From an uncultured Gemmatimonadota bacterium (lineage in GTDB: Bacteria > Gemmatimonadota > Gemmatimonadetes > Gemmatimonadales > Gemmatimonadaceae), in assembly GCA_902825965.1 (NCBI GenBank), contig CADEDA010000009.1:1-64000 (forward strand): a DNA stretch of 64,000 nt. Reading direction: 5' to 3'. The notes below the pieces were generated by a model. That model was given only the letters and a program-made list of their open reading frames with translations, was not told the origin of the DNA and did not search any database. Positions 28,210 to 36,664 of this stretch are shown piece by piece. Made by a program: the position numbers and the translations under genes. Positions within the stretch are counted from its first letter, which is position 1. Each line of letters begins with the position of its first letter.

Positions 28210-29250
28210 CTACGGCATCCCCCAACCCAACTGGATCACCTCGAAATCGTCGGCATCCAGCGCATGGAACGCCGGATTGAGCACGTCGTTGTCCCAGCGC
28301 GGATCCATGGTGCCGGAGACGTACATGTCGCTGCCGTTGTCCGCGACGATCAGGCCGTAGGTCTTCATCGCCTGGAAGATGCGGCGCACGTCGGGCGGGT
28401 AACCGCTGATGTCCACCGAAGCCTTGAGGCGCAGGCGCGTGCCCATCGGCGGCGCGCCACTGGTGTTCCCGGCGGCGTGCGACGCGGGCCACACGTAGCC
28501 GTTCGTCGCCCGGGTGGTGACGCGGAATGCGTGCGTGATGGGCGCGTTGCGCACGGCCTCGTCGTAGCGCACCAGGCCGGGGAAGATCGCGAGGCCCGCC
28601 GCATCGGCCGAGGTCCACCCGTCGGGCCGTCGGCCGTTCGCGCTCAGGTCGAAGATCGCGCCGGAGCCCGCCTCCCAGCGCGACGCGCCTCCGTTCCATC
28701 GCGTGGCGTAGAGTTCGAACAGCAGGTCGCGATCGCGGTCGATCATCAGCAGGTGTCGGTCACCCGAGCTGCCACCGCCCGCCACCCCGCCCTCTATATA
28801 GTTGGGTCGCGAACGCGCCACGCGCGGCACCGGATAGCCCGGCGGCGCACCCGGAGCTCCGTCGTCGGACTGGTCGCCATACAGCGTCCAATGCACCACC
28901 TCGAGTGGTTCGTTGGCGGAGACACCCACGTAGGGGATGCCGTAGGGCGGTGGCCCGAAGTCCGGATGCATGCGCCGTCGAGCCGTGGTATTCGACGGCG
29001 TACGGCCGGAGATGAAGTCGATGATTGCCGCCGAGTTCGCCGCGACCGGCGCGGCAGAGATGTCGACGTTCCACCAGTTCGTCGCGGGGAAGAAGCTGCG
29101 CGCCGAGAAGTCCTCGAGCAGCACCGCGGAGTCCGGCCCCAGCGGACTGGGCCCGAGGGCGTCACCACCTTCACCGCCGCCGCAGGCGAGTGCGGCTGTG
29201 GTGACGCCGAGCAGGGCGAGCGTCATGGAACGAGAGCCGAACAGGCGCAT
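28210..29250 (-). CDS. Conserved secreted lipoprotein of unknown function, paralog 2
   Basis: This 346-residue protein has a lipobox (TAALACGGG) soon after ATG 29250; ATG 29226 is a second choice. Its body repeats the motif order of paralog 1: FGPPPYGIPYVGVSANEPL, YPVPRVARSRPNYIEGG, DLLFELYATRW, GWTSADAAGLAIFPGLVRY, THAFRVTTRA, YVWPASHAAG, APPMGTRLRLKASVDISGY and QAMKTYGLIVADNGSDMY. The tandem pair must come from duplication. The spacing between genes is about 140 bases. An Asp/Ser-rich GGEGGDALGPSP linker follows the lipid Cys. No catalytic residues can be named. Confidence 0.75.
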   Translation of the reverse strand: MRLFGSRSMTLALLGVTTAALACGGGEGGDALGPSPLGPDSAVLLEDFSARSFFPATNWWNVDISAAPVAANSAAIIDFISGRTPSNTTARRRMHPDFGPPPYGIPYVGVSANEPLEVVHWTLYGDQSDDGAPGAPPGYPVPRVARSRPNYIEGGVAGGGSSGDRHLLMIDRDRDLLFELYATRWNGGASRWEAGSGAIFDLSANGRRPDGWTSADAAGLAIFPGLVRYDEAVRNAPITHAFRVTTRATNGYVWPASHAAGNTSGAPPMGTRLRLKASVDISGYPPDVRRIFQAMKTYGLIVADNGSDMYVSGTMDPRWDNDVLNPAFHALDADDFEVIQLGWGMP

Positions 29251-29440
29251 GCGAATGCGGGGCTGGGGTCGCGTGGCGGGCACGTCCGTACGACGACGCA
29301 GCCCACGCGAAGGGCGCACGAGCCGCGGCGGGGGCGTCACTTGGTGAGAACGGCGTTAGGTTGCCTCACTGGTGCTGCCCGGCCCCGTCGCGCCGACGCG
29401 GCCTCCGTGACGCCCACTCTCCCACGCAGGTAGTGCAAGC

Positions 29441-29938
29441 ATGACACGATTCGCCTTCCCGCGCCGCGGCGTCGCCGCCGCCGTCCTGCTCGCATTGCTC
29501 ACCCTGACGGTGGCAGCCTGCGCGGACTCCACCGGGCCCAAGCGCGACCGCATGACGGCGCGCCTCAACGGTGAACGACGCTCCATGAACGGCACCGCGA
29601 CCGTCATCCGACGCGATGGCGCACCGGACTCCGTCGTGTTCGCCGGTCGCGATGTCGACCTCGCCATCGAGGTCAAGGTGCAGTACACCGGCAGCGGCAG
29701 TTACGTGCTCGGCCCCGACAACATCTGGCTCGCCTACCTCGTCGGGGGTGACGTCGTCGGCGGCGTCTATCGCGGGGTTGCCGGCAACTCGGGCAATCTG
29801 CAGATCACGGTCGGCGACGGACCGAGTCCGTTGATCCAGGCCGAGTTCTCGTTCGACGGTGTCTTCGTCTCGGGGTATCAGGCCTTCGGACCCACGGTCG
29901 CGCTGCGCAACGGCTTCCTCTACGGCCCATTGCAGTAG
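29441..29938 (+). CDS. Small lipoprotein of unknown function
   Basis: The 165-residue protein has a hydrophobic signal and lipobox (TVAACADSTGP, Cys at about 28) and a strand-rich body that suggests a small beta-sandwich or lectin-like fold (SYVLGPDNIWLAYLVGGDVVGG, QAEFSFDGVF). It looks like the short secreted lipoproteins with a GNSGNLQIT-type core common in this phylum, but I cannot assign a role. Convergent with the M42 gene; a 24-base palindrome between them probably ends both transcripts. Confidence 0.6.
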   Translation: MTRFAFPRRGVAAAVLLALLTLTVAACADSTGPKRDRMTARLNGERRSMNGTATVIRRDGAPDSVVFAGRDVDLAIEVKVQYTGSGSYVLGPDNIWLAYLVGGDVVGGVYRGVAGNSGNLQITVGDGPSPLIQAEFSFDGVFVSGYQAFGPTVALRNGFLYGPLQ

Positions 29939-29962
29939 CGCGCCCCGCGGGAGCCTCGGCGT

Positions 29963-29986
29963 CGATGGCGTCGATCGACGCCATCG
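29963..29986. terminator. 24-base perfect palindrome between convergent genes
   Basis: CGATGGCGTC and GACGCCATCG are exact complements around GATC. It forms a ten-base-pair stem with a four-base loop and sits directly beside the M42 stop codon, so a bidirectional terminator is likely. Confidence 0.6.
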
Positions 29987-32068
29987 CTACCGCCGCACCA
30001 GCACCGCGATCAGCTGCCCCAGCCGCTCCAGGTCCCTGAGGTCCAGCACCTCCACCGGCGAGTGACTGTATCGACCGGGCCAGGACAGCGGCACGTTGGC
30101 GGCACCCCAATAGGTGAACGCAGTGCCGTCCGTCCCGCCCTGCGTGAGGCCGATCTGCAGCGGGATGCCCGCGGTGCGCGCGACGGCCTCGAGCTCCGCG
30201 CGTACCGTCGGCGGCACCATACTCGTCGATTCGATCGCGCGTAGCACCGGCCCGGCACCCAAGGGCAGGTGCGCGAAGTGCGGCGATTCCAGCGGCGTGG
30301 CGGAGCTCACGAAGGTGTCGATGCTGTGCACCCGCGCGACGTTCCGCCCGATTCGCTCGGCCAGCGCCGCCGCGCCCAGCAGTCCGACCTCCTCGGCCGT
30401 GGACCACACGAAGAGCACGCGCCGCGTGAGTTGTGCGGGCGTGAGCGCGTGCAGCGCCTGGATCAGGGCCGTGGAGCCGGCGCGATCGTCGAGGGCACGC
30501 GCCGCGAAGCGTGCGCCCGCGAGGCGCGTCGCGTCCTTGTAGGCGCTGACGGTGCTGCCCACCCGCACACCGGCCGCGATCAACGCCGCGGAATCGAGGC
30601 CGAAGGTAGCCAGCATGCGCGCAGGGCGGCGCACACGGGCCGAGTCACGCGGGACGAATACGCCGCGCAACGTCCGGCCCGTGCCGTCGCCGCCGCGCGG
30701 CAGGTGCAGCAACGCCGCCTGCCCTTCCCACGCCGACGGCGACATGCCGCCGCGGATCCGCAACGACACTGTGCCGTCTCGGTCGATGGACGCCACGTCG
30801 AACCCGACCTCGTCGAGGTGCGCGATCACCACGAGCGTGTCACGCTCGGGCCCCGCGGCCACGATGAGGTTGCCGGCGTCGTCGACGGTCGCCGCCGCCT
30901 GCGCCCAGGGCGGCAACGCCGCGCGCACGGCCTCGCGCACCTGCCACTCATCACCGGAGACACCGGGCAGGTCGCTGAGCCGCTTGAGCAGTGCTGCGGT
31001 CGCGGCATGCGGGTCCGCGGTGCGGGCGCTGGGAGATGACGGTGCCGCGCCGAGCGCGATCCACGGCGAGGCTCCGGGCGACCCGGCCGATGCACCGGCC
31101 GCACGCATCACGGACTCGAGCAGCCACCCCGCTTCCGGCTCGCTGATGGTCTCGACCAAGCTGCCCGCATGGCGCACCGCCGGCGCGAGCAGACGCAACG
31201 AATCGAGTCCCGCGACGCGGTAGATGCTGCCGTCGATGCCGGCGGAAGGCCCACCACGCCGCAACCAGCGCGTGCCGCGGGCCGAAGCCCCACGGCCGAC
31301 CACCGTGAGTTCGTCCACCCGTCCGAGGCGGGCCAACGCCGCGCCCAGGCCGTTCCAGTTGAAGACACTCTCCGTGGTGATGAGGAACGTGGTCTCGCCG
31401 TCGCTCACGGTGCCGCGCGCGGCCGCCGCGACCGCGGCGCAGCCGGCCCGCTGCCCGGCAGCGTTGCCCGCGACGCCGTCCGCGTACGGCCACGCCGGCA
31501 CGCGACGCGCCACCGGATCCATGAGCGCGATGCCGAGTGCCCGCACCTCGGCGGCCGACGACGCGCCGACGTCCAACCAGAGATCGTCAGCCGTGACCAC
31601 CGCCGTGTCGCCGCGATGCTGGAAGGCGAAATGGTTGTTGGCGATCGCGAACACCCCCGGCACCGGCCCGCGGCCCGTGAGGATGTGGACGTGCTGGCCC
31701 TCGTGCATCTGGTCGAAGAGGGGATGCCCGCCGCCGCCCACCCGATGCACGCGCAAGAAGCCGTCGGCCGTGATCTGCGTGACCGCGAAGCCCGGCCGAT
31801 CGATCGCGCAGGCGACCACGCGGCGCGGCGCGCCGCTGCCCTTGGTGAGCGCGAGATTGCCGCGCGCATCGCGCGTCCACCCGTCCGTCGCACGCAGGAC
31901 CACATCCGTCGCCGACCGCTCGTGCCCGGTCGGTGCGTCGAGGGAGATCCACGACACCAATGCGCGCGTCGCGTCATCCGACTGCGCCGCGAGTGCAGGA
32001 GCGAACGAGACCGTCACCCCCAACGCGAGCAGGGGGAGCATGGGCGCGGCGCGATTCACGGCAATCAT
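29987..32068 (-). CDS. Double M42-type metallopeptidase with degenerate N-terminal half
   Basis: This 693-residue secreted protein (signal peptide about 1-30, ending APALAAQ) holds two M42-like halves. The C-terminal half (about 350-693) keeps the two-metal site: His417 and Asp419 in IAHLDEVGF, Asp527 in ALDDRAG, Glu559/Glu560 in TAEEVGLLG, and His669 in YSHSPVE. M42 enzymes are aminopeptidases that chew peptides from the N-terminus. The N-terminal half (about 35-330) shows the same pattern but with ligands lost: ACAIDRPGFAV for AHLDEVGF, ADGVAGNAAGQ for ALDDRAG, TTESVFNWNG for TAEEVGLLG. So it is probably a structural pseudo-domain. It is divergent from the secreted amidohydrolase. Confidence 0.8.
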   Translation of the reverse strand: MIAVNRAAPMLPLLALGVTVSFAPALAAQSDDATRALVSWISLDAPTGHERSATDVVLRATDGWTRDARGNLALTKGSGAPRRVVACAIDRPGFAVTQITADGFLRVHRVGGGGHPLFDQMHEGQHVHILTGRGPVPGVFAIANNHFAFQHRGDTAVVTADDLWLDVGASSAAEVRALGIALMDPVARRVPAWPYADGVAGNAAGQRAGCAAVAAAARGTVSDGETTFLITTESVFNWNGLGAALARLGRVDELTVVGRGASARGTRWLRRGGPSAGIDGSIYRVAGLDSLRLLAPAVRHAGSLVETISEPEAGWLLESVMRAAGASAGSPGASPWIALGAAPSSPSARTADPHAATAALLKRLSDLPGVSGDEWQVREAVRAALPPWAQAAATVDDAGNLIVAAGPERDTLVVIAHLDEVGFDVASIDRDGTVSLRIRGGMSPSAWEGQAALLHLPRGGDGTGRTLRGVFVPRDSARVRRPARMLATFGLDSAALIAAGVRVGSTVSAYKDATRLAGARFAARALDDRAGSTALIQALHALTPAQLTRRVLFVWSTAEEVGLLGAAALAERIGRNVARVHSIDTFVSSATPLESPHFAHLPLGAGPVLRAIESTSMVPPTVRAELEAVARTAGIPLQIGLTQGGTDGTAFTYWGAANVPLSWPGRYSHSPVEVLDLRDLERLGQLIAVLVRR

Positions 32069-32195
32069 GGGCGGGTGCGCAGAAGGGAGTCCGGAGTGAG
32101 CGAGTGTCGCAGAATATGCCTCGCGTGCCCTGTCTCCGCCCTCCTCCGTCCGACGCACGCGTAAACACCGCCCATCGGAGCGGCATCCCACCGGC

Positions 32196-33557
32196 ATGAC
32201 CCACTCCACACTCCTCGCCGCCGCCGTCACGCTGCTGGCCGCATGCGCCTCTGGCAGTCCCACCGCCGCACAGGCGCGTCTCGCCCTCGTGGACGTGACC
32301 GTCATCGACGGCCGCGCGACACCCGCGCGACCGCACCAGACGATCCTCATCGAGAGGGGTCGCATCGCGGCGATCTTCCCCGTCGGGACGCGCGCGCTCC
32401 CGCCCGGCACCGTGCAACCGGCGGTGTCGGGCAGCTTCGTGATGCCGGGACTCATCGACTCGCACGTCCACCTCGCGACGTTCGACCGTCCGGAGAACAT
32501 CCCACGCGCGATCCTGCGATTCGCCCTGCTGGGCGGCGTCACCACGGTACGCGACATGGGTGGCAACGCCGAGCGGGTCCTGGCGTTCGCCCGCGCCGCC
32601 GAACCCGACACCGCGCTCTCCCCGCGGGTGTACGCGTCCGCCGTGTTCGCGGGGCCGTCGTGGTTCGCGGCCTACGACTCCACGCGCATCCGCTTCTGGT
32701 CGGGCGCGGCCCCGCGCGGGGCCGCGCCCGGCGTCCGCCGCATCGACGACAGCACCGACATCCCGGCCGCCGTGCGCACGGCAAAGGCACTCGGGGTGCG
32801 CGGCATCAAGCTCTACGCCGGCCTCCGTCCCGAACAGATCGATGCGATCGGCCGCGCAGCCCGCGCGCAGGGGCTGGCCGTGTGGAGTCACGCCGTGTCG
32901 GAGCCCTCGCGGCCACAGGAGGTCGTCGCCGCGCGACCGACCACCATCAGCCACTCCGACCAGCTCATCTGGGCGTCGATGCCCGCCGGCGCCGCCGACA
33001 TCGGGTCACGCGAGCGGCGCAGCCGGCTCTTCGGACACGTGGCACCGGATGCGCCGGAGCTGCAGCCGCTGTTCGCGCAGATGGTGCGCGAGCGCGTCCT
33101 GCTCGAACCGACGCTGCTCGTCATGCAGCTGGGCGACGTGAAGGACGGCCGCATCGGGCCGCTCGGCGCCGTGCAGGCCTGGGCCGTCGGCGCGGCGCGC
33201 GCCGCCCATCGCGCCGGCGTGGGCATCGTCGCCGGCACCGATGCCATCGGCCAGCAGGTGCCGAACATCCACACCGAGCTGCAACTGCTCGTGCAGCAGG
33301 TCGGCCTGTCGCCGCTGCAAGCCATCCAGGCCGCCACGGAGCACGGCGCCCGTGCACTCGGCATAGAGGATTCCACCGGCACCATCGTCGCCGGCAAGTG
33401 GGCCGACCTCGTGGTCCTGCGTGCCGATCCCGCGGTCGACATCCGCAACACGCAGACGGTGCGCGCGGTGCTGCGTCGCGGGGTGCTCCACGAACGGCCG
33501 GCGGCGTGGCCTCAAGCGCCGGGCGCGGAGCCACCACCGGCCGCTCCGGAGCGGTAG
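32196..33557 (+). CDS. Secreted amidohydrolase (imidazolonepropionase-like)
   Basis: The 453-residue lipoprotein-like enzyme has a lipobox (TLLAACASGS), then an amidohydrolase-1 barrel. Metal-binding residues: HxH in LIDSHVHLATF, the likely carbamylated Lys in IKLYAGLRP, His in VWSHAV and ISHSDQL, and Asp in IVAGTDAIG. The C-terminal end AGKWADLVVLRADPA...VRAVLRRGVL is the usual second beta-sandwich part. Relatives hydrolyse amide or peptide-like bonds and include prolidase-type enzymes; the actual substrate is unknown. The stop codon lies at the edge of a perfect 14-base palindrome (33541-33554, CCGCTCCGGAGCGG) that may weaken read-through into the B3 gene. Confidence 0.8.
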   Translation: MTHSTLLAAAVTLLAACASGSPTAAQARLALVDVTVIDGRATPARPHQTILIERGRIAAIFPVGTRALPPGTVQPAVSGSFVMPGLIDSHVHLATFDRPENIPRAILRFALLGGVTTVRDMGGNAERVLAFARAAEPDTALSPRVYASAVFAGPSWFAAYDSTRIRFWSGAAPRGAAPGVRRIDDSTDIPAAVRTAKALGVRGIKLYAGLRPEQIDAIGRAARAQGLAVWSHAVSEPSRPQEVVAARPTTISHSDQLIWASMPAGAADIGSRERRSRLFGHVAPDAPELQPLFAQMVRERVLLEPTLLVMQLGDVKDGRIGPLGAVQAWAVGAARAAHRAGVGIVAGTDAIGQQVPNIHTELQLLVQQVGLSPLQAIQAATEHGARALGIEDSTGTIVAGKWADLVVLRADPAVDIRNTQTVRAVLRRGVLHERPAAWPQAPGAEPPPAAPER

Positions 33558-33571
33558 CAACGCGCTAGCAT

Positions 33572-33583
33572 CGCGGTACCGCG
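33572..33583. repeat. Perfect palindrome CGCGGTACCGCG near the B3 start
   Basis: This 12-base palindrome lies directly before the TATCTT box of the B3 gene, and CGCGGTA recurs at the ATG itself. It could be an operator, but nothing binds here that I can name. Confidence 0.25.
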
Positions 33584-33585
33584 TT

Positions 33586-33591
33586 TATCTT
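33586..33591 (+). promoter_or_regulatory. -10-like TATCTT box, near-leaderless start of the B3 gene
   Basis: TTTATCTTTCGCGGTATG: the box ends seven bases before ATG 33599, leaving no room for a Shine-Dalgarno sequence. Confidence 0.45.
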
Positions 33592-33598
33592 TCGCGGT

Positions 33599-34510
33599 AT
33601 GCCTCGGTCCTTCCTCCCTTCGATCGGCTCGCTGTGCACGCTGGTGGCCGCCGTCGCGGTCGCGGCCCCCGCCAACGCCCAGCGCAGCGCCCTCACACCG
33701 ACCTACGATTCCGCCGCCTGCCCGAGTTGCGCGGAATGGAACGCGCCGCAGGCGCCGATGCGGCTCTTCGGCAACACGTACTACGTCGGGACCCGTGGCC
33801 TGTCCGCGCTGCTCATCACGTCGGACAGCGGCCACATCCTCATCGACGCGGGACTGCCCAACTCCGCGCCACAGATCCTGCGCAACATCAGCGGCCTTGG
33901 CTTCAAGCCCACGGACGTGCGCATCATCCTGAACTCGCACGCACACTACGACCACTCGGGCGGCATCGCGGCAGTCCAGGATGTCACGGGTGCGCGGGTG
34001 CTGGCGAGCGCCGCGAGTGCGGAGGTCATGCGGCGTGGCCTCCCGGACCACGACGATCCGCAGCATGGGCTGGCCTTGCCCATGCCACCGGTTCCGCGGG
34101 TCGAGACGCTCGCACCGGGCGCGGTGGTGCGGCTCGGACCGCTCGCCCTCACCTTGCATGCCACTGGCGGGCACACCCCGGGGGGCAGCACCTGGAGCTG
34201 GCGCTCCTGCGAGGCCGCGCGCTGCCTGGACATCGTGTTCGCGGACAGCCAGTCGCCCATCTCCGACGACGACTTCCATTTCTCGAAGAACTCGCGCTAC
34301 CCCGGCGTGCTCGCGGACTTCGAGCGCGGCCACGCACTCCTCGAGCGCCTCGCCTGCGACATCCTCGTCACGCCGCATCCGGGCGCGTCGGCGCTGTGGG
34401 ATCGCGCGCGCACGGCACCCGACGGGCTGATCGATCCGATGGCCTGCAAGAACTACGCAGCGGCGTCGCGGCGCGCGCTCACGGCGCGATTGCAGCGAGA
34501 ACCCCGCTGA
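33599..34510 (+). CDS. Subclass B3 metallo-beta-lactamase-like enzyme
   Basis: The 303-residue secreted enzyme has a signal peptide (about 1-27, ending ANAQ) and all B3 zinc ligands: His114, His116, Asp118, His119 in LNSHAHYDHSGG, His192 in TGGHTPGGSTWSW, and His260 in VTPHPGAS. GLSALLITSDSGHILIDAGLP at the front and length (about 300) also fit B3 enzymes such as those found in soil bacteria. B3 enzymes hydrolyse most beta-lactams, including carbapenems, in the periplasm, although some relatives act on other lactones or amides. The residue pattern supports a true B3 lactamase but activity is untested. Its 3' end overlaps the opposite serine hydrolase gene by 32 bases. Confidence 0.85.
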   Translation: MPRSFLPSIGSLCTLVAAVAVAAPANAQRSALTPTYDSAACPSCAEWNAPQAPMRLFGNTYYVGTRGLSALLITSDSGHILIDAGLPNSAPQILRNISGLGFKPTDVRIILNSHAHYDHSGGIAAVQDVTGARVLASAASAEVMRRGLPDHDDPQHGLALPMPPVPRVETLAPGAVVRLGPLALTLHATGGHTPGGSTWSWRSCEAARCLDIVFADSQSPISDDDFHFSKNSRYPGVLADFERGHALLERLACDILVTPHPGASALWDRARTAPDGLIDPMACKNYAAASRRALTARLQREPR

Positions 34511-35879
34511 GCAGTTCGCCGAGGTCGTAGGCGTCGTCGGGCCGGGAGAGCCCGAGCCGGACCACCACCAAGGCGCGCGACGGCAGCACGGCCACGGTCT
34601 GCCCCTCGAAGCCCGACGCATAGAACAACTCGGCCGGCACCTGCGGGAACGGACGGCGCGTGCTGTCCCCCGGGGGGCCGGCGTTCAGCCACCACTGCCC
34701 ACCGTACTCGCCGAGCGGCGCGGCGGGCGCCGGCGCACGACTGAACGCCACCCAGCCCTCGGGGAGGAGGCGTTCGCCGTTCCACACGCCGTCCTGCAGG
34801 TAGAACTGGCCGAACCGTGCCCAGTCGCGCGCCGTCGCGTACATGAATGACGAGCCGACGAAGAGTCCCGTCGCATCCGGTTCCATCACGGCGCTTCGCA
34901 TGCCGATCCGGTCGAACAGGACGCGCCGCGGGAACGTGAGGTAGTCCTGGAGCGAGCCGCCCACGCGGTCGCGCACCAGCTGCGACAGCAGGTTGGAGGT
35001 CGCACTCGAGTAGTACCAGCGTTCGCCCGGTGCCACTGCCGAGGGGTTCGCCATCGCGGTGGCCGCGATGTCGCGCGAGCCGAACAGCAGTCGGGTGGCG
35101 CCACCGTTCGGGGCGTAGGACTCCTCCGCGTCGAGTCCGTCGCTCATCCACAGCAGGTGGCGCAGCGTGATGTCGGCCCGTCGGTCGCCCGGGGCGCGCC
35201 ACGCGGCGAAGAGCGCGCGCTGGTCGAGCGCGAGGGCGCCGTCCCGCACCAGGGTCCCCACCAACGCACTGCCCACGCTCTTGGTCATCGACCAGCCGGG
35301 GAATCGGGTCTCCGGACCGAATCCTGTCGCGTAGCGTTCGGCGACGATCCGCCCCTGATGCACCACGACGATCGCCCTCGTGTTGCGCTCGCCGCTCGAG
35401 GGTTCGCTGAACGCGCGGTCGAGCGCGGCGGCGAGCTTGGCCATGTCGATGCTCGCCGGCACCGTCGCGAGCGGTTGGTCGCCCTCCGGCCACGGGCGGG
35501 CGGCGAGCGAGTCGCTGAGTGCGGCAGCCTCGGAGAGCTCCGGGAACGTGACGAGGTCCGCGCCGAGCGGGACCAGCGTGCAGCCGAGTCCGGCGTGGTA
35601 GCGCGCCTCGCGGGTGAGGATCAACGGGAGCGTGGCCCGCGCGCGCCGCGCCGGCACGTCCACCGTGGTGCGGATCGCCTTGGTGACCGCGAGCTTGGGC
35701 AGCTCCGCGATCGCCGCATCGGCGGACAATCCACCGACGAAGACCTGTGAACAGGTGACCTTCGCGATGTAACCGAGTGCCGGGCTCGCGAAGGGGCGTC
35801 CGACGATCCGAAGGATCAGCAGCAGCGCGACGAGGAGTGCGGCAAGCCGCAGGAGCGTACGAAGTCTCATGGGCATCAA
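34479..35879 (-). CDS. NylB-like serine hydrolase, beta-lactamase fold
   Basis: The 466-residue protein has an N-terminal membrane helix (about 8-25) that may serve as signal anchor. The catalytic Ser lies in the SxxK motif SMTKSVGSAL (Ser197, Lys200), followed by HLLWMSDGLD and WYYSSATSNLLSQL, the Tyr-Ser-Ser-x-x-x-Asn type of motif seen in the 6-aminohexanoate-dimer hydrolase group. A glycine-rich end EGQTVAVLPSRALVVVRLGL is also shared. This group splits amide or ester bonds; the natural substrate is unknown. ATG 35879 and ATG 35870 are both possible. The gene converges on and overlaps the B3 gene. Confidence 0.8.
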   Translation of the reverse strand: MMPMRLRTLLRLAALLVALLLILRIVGRPFASPALGYIAKVTCSQVFVGGLSADAAIAELPKLAVTKAIRTTVDVPARRARATLPLILTREARYHAGLGCTLVPLGADLVTFPELSEAAALSDSLAARPWPEGDQPLATVPASIDMAKLAAALDRAFSEPSSGERNTRAIVVVHQGRIVAERYATGFGPETRFPGWSMTKSVGSALVGTLVRDGALALDQRALFAAWRAPGDRRADITLRHLLWMSDGLDAEESYAPNGGATRLLFGSRDIAATAMANPSAVAPGERWYYSSATSNLLSQLVRDRVGGSLQDYLTFPRRVLFDRIGMRSAVMEPDATGLFVGSSFMYATARDWARFGQFYLQDGVWNGERLLPEGWVAFSRAPAPAAPLGEYGGQWWLNAGPPGDSTRRPFPQVPAELFYASGFEGQTVAVLPSRALVVVRLGLSRPDDAYDLGELLSGVLAAIAP

Positions 35880-35986
35880 GTTCCCTCCTCACGGCCGTGT
35901 GCGCCACTGGACCGCCCGCGGCGCACCGCATGCCGGCGGCGTCACTGCGGCTTGCTGCCGCCGGTGGGGGCCGGCATGCTATCGGC

Positions 35987-36664
35987 ATGACTGACAGCCC
36001 CGCAGCCCACACGCGTCATGGCGACGCCCCCGACGTCCAGGTCGAGCAGGTCCATCCCTCGGTGCGGACCCGCGACGTCGTGGCCACCGCCGAGTACTAC
36101 GTCGAGCGACTCGGTTTCCGCCACTCGTTCCTTTGGGGAGAGCCCCCGACCATGGCCGGCGTGATGCTCGGGTCGGTGCAAGTGTTCATCCAACAGGGGG
36201 ACCCGGTCCCGGACAGCGGCGAGATCTATTTCGTCATCGGCGACGCGGATGAGCTGTACGACTTCCATGTCGCCCGCGGCGTGCCCATCGCCACGCCGAT
36301 CGGCAACCGCAACTACGAGTTGCGAGACTACACGGTCCGGGATCCCAACGGCTACCACCTCTCGTTCGGTCATCACCGCCCCGCCGGCGAGCCCAAAGTG
36401 CCGATCACGCGCGTGGACGTGCCCGTGCGGCTCGAACGTCGTCTGGCGGCGGTGCTGGCGGACCTCGCGCGGCTTAAGGGCATGACCGTCAGCGAATGCC
36501 TCGAGGAGACGCTGCTGCACACCTTCGAGCCCCTCGGCGACGGGGTCGCGAGTCCGCACACCAAGGCGCAGCTGGCCCGCATCCAGCGATTCAAGGCCAC
36601 CCACGGCCTCGACTACGACTGCCACGCGAGCTATCGGTTCCGCGAGGTGGACGCCACAGGCTGA
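35987..36664 (+). CDS. Glyoxalase/VOC-family protein with C-terminal ribbon-helix-helix-like segment
   Basis: This 225-residue protein starts with one VOC module (about 20-135): VRTRDVVATAEYYVERLGF, IYFVIGDADELYDFH, YTVRDPNGYHLSFGHH. VOC proteins bind metals or small molecules (glyoxalase I, bleomycin-resistance proteins, dioxygenases). The tail (about 140-180, VPVRLERRLAAVLADLARLK, then GMTVSECLEETLLHTFE) looks like an RHH-type DNA-binding segment or a similar helical add-on, which is unusual for a VOC protein. No metal-ligand set could be confirmed. The gene overlaps the convergent SARP-like gene by 34 bases at their 3' ends. ATG 35987 is the only good start. Confidence 0.7.
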   Translation: MTDSPAAHTRHGDAPDVQVEQVHPSVRTRDVVATAEYYVERLGFRHSFLWGEPPTMAGVMLGSVQVFIQQGDPVPDSGEIYFVIGDADELYDFHVARGVPIATPIGNRNYELRDYTVRDPNGYHLSFGHHRPAGEPKVPITRVDVPVRLERRLAAVLADLARLKGMTVSECLEETLLHTFEPLGDGVASPHTKAQLARIQRFKATHGLDYDCHASYRFREVDATG

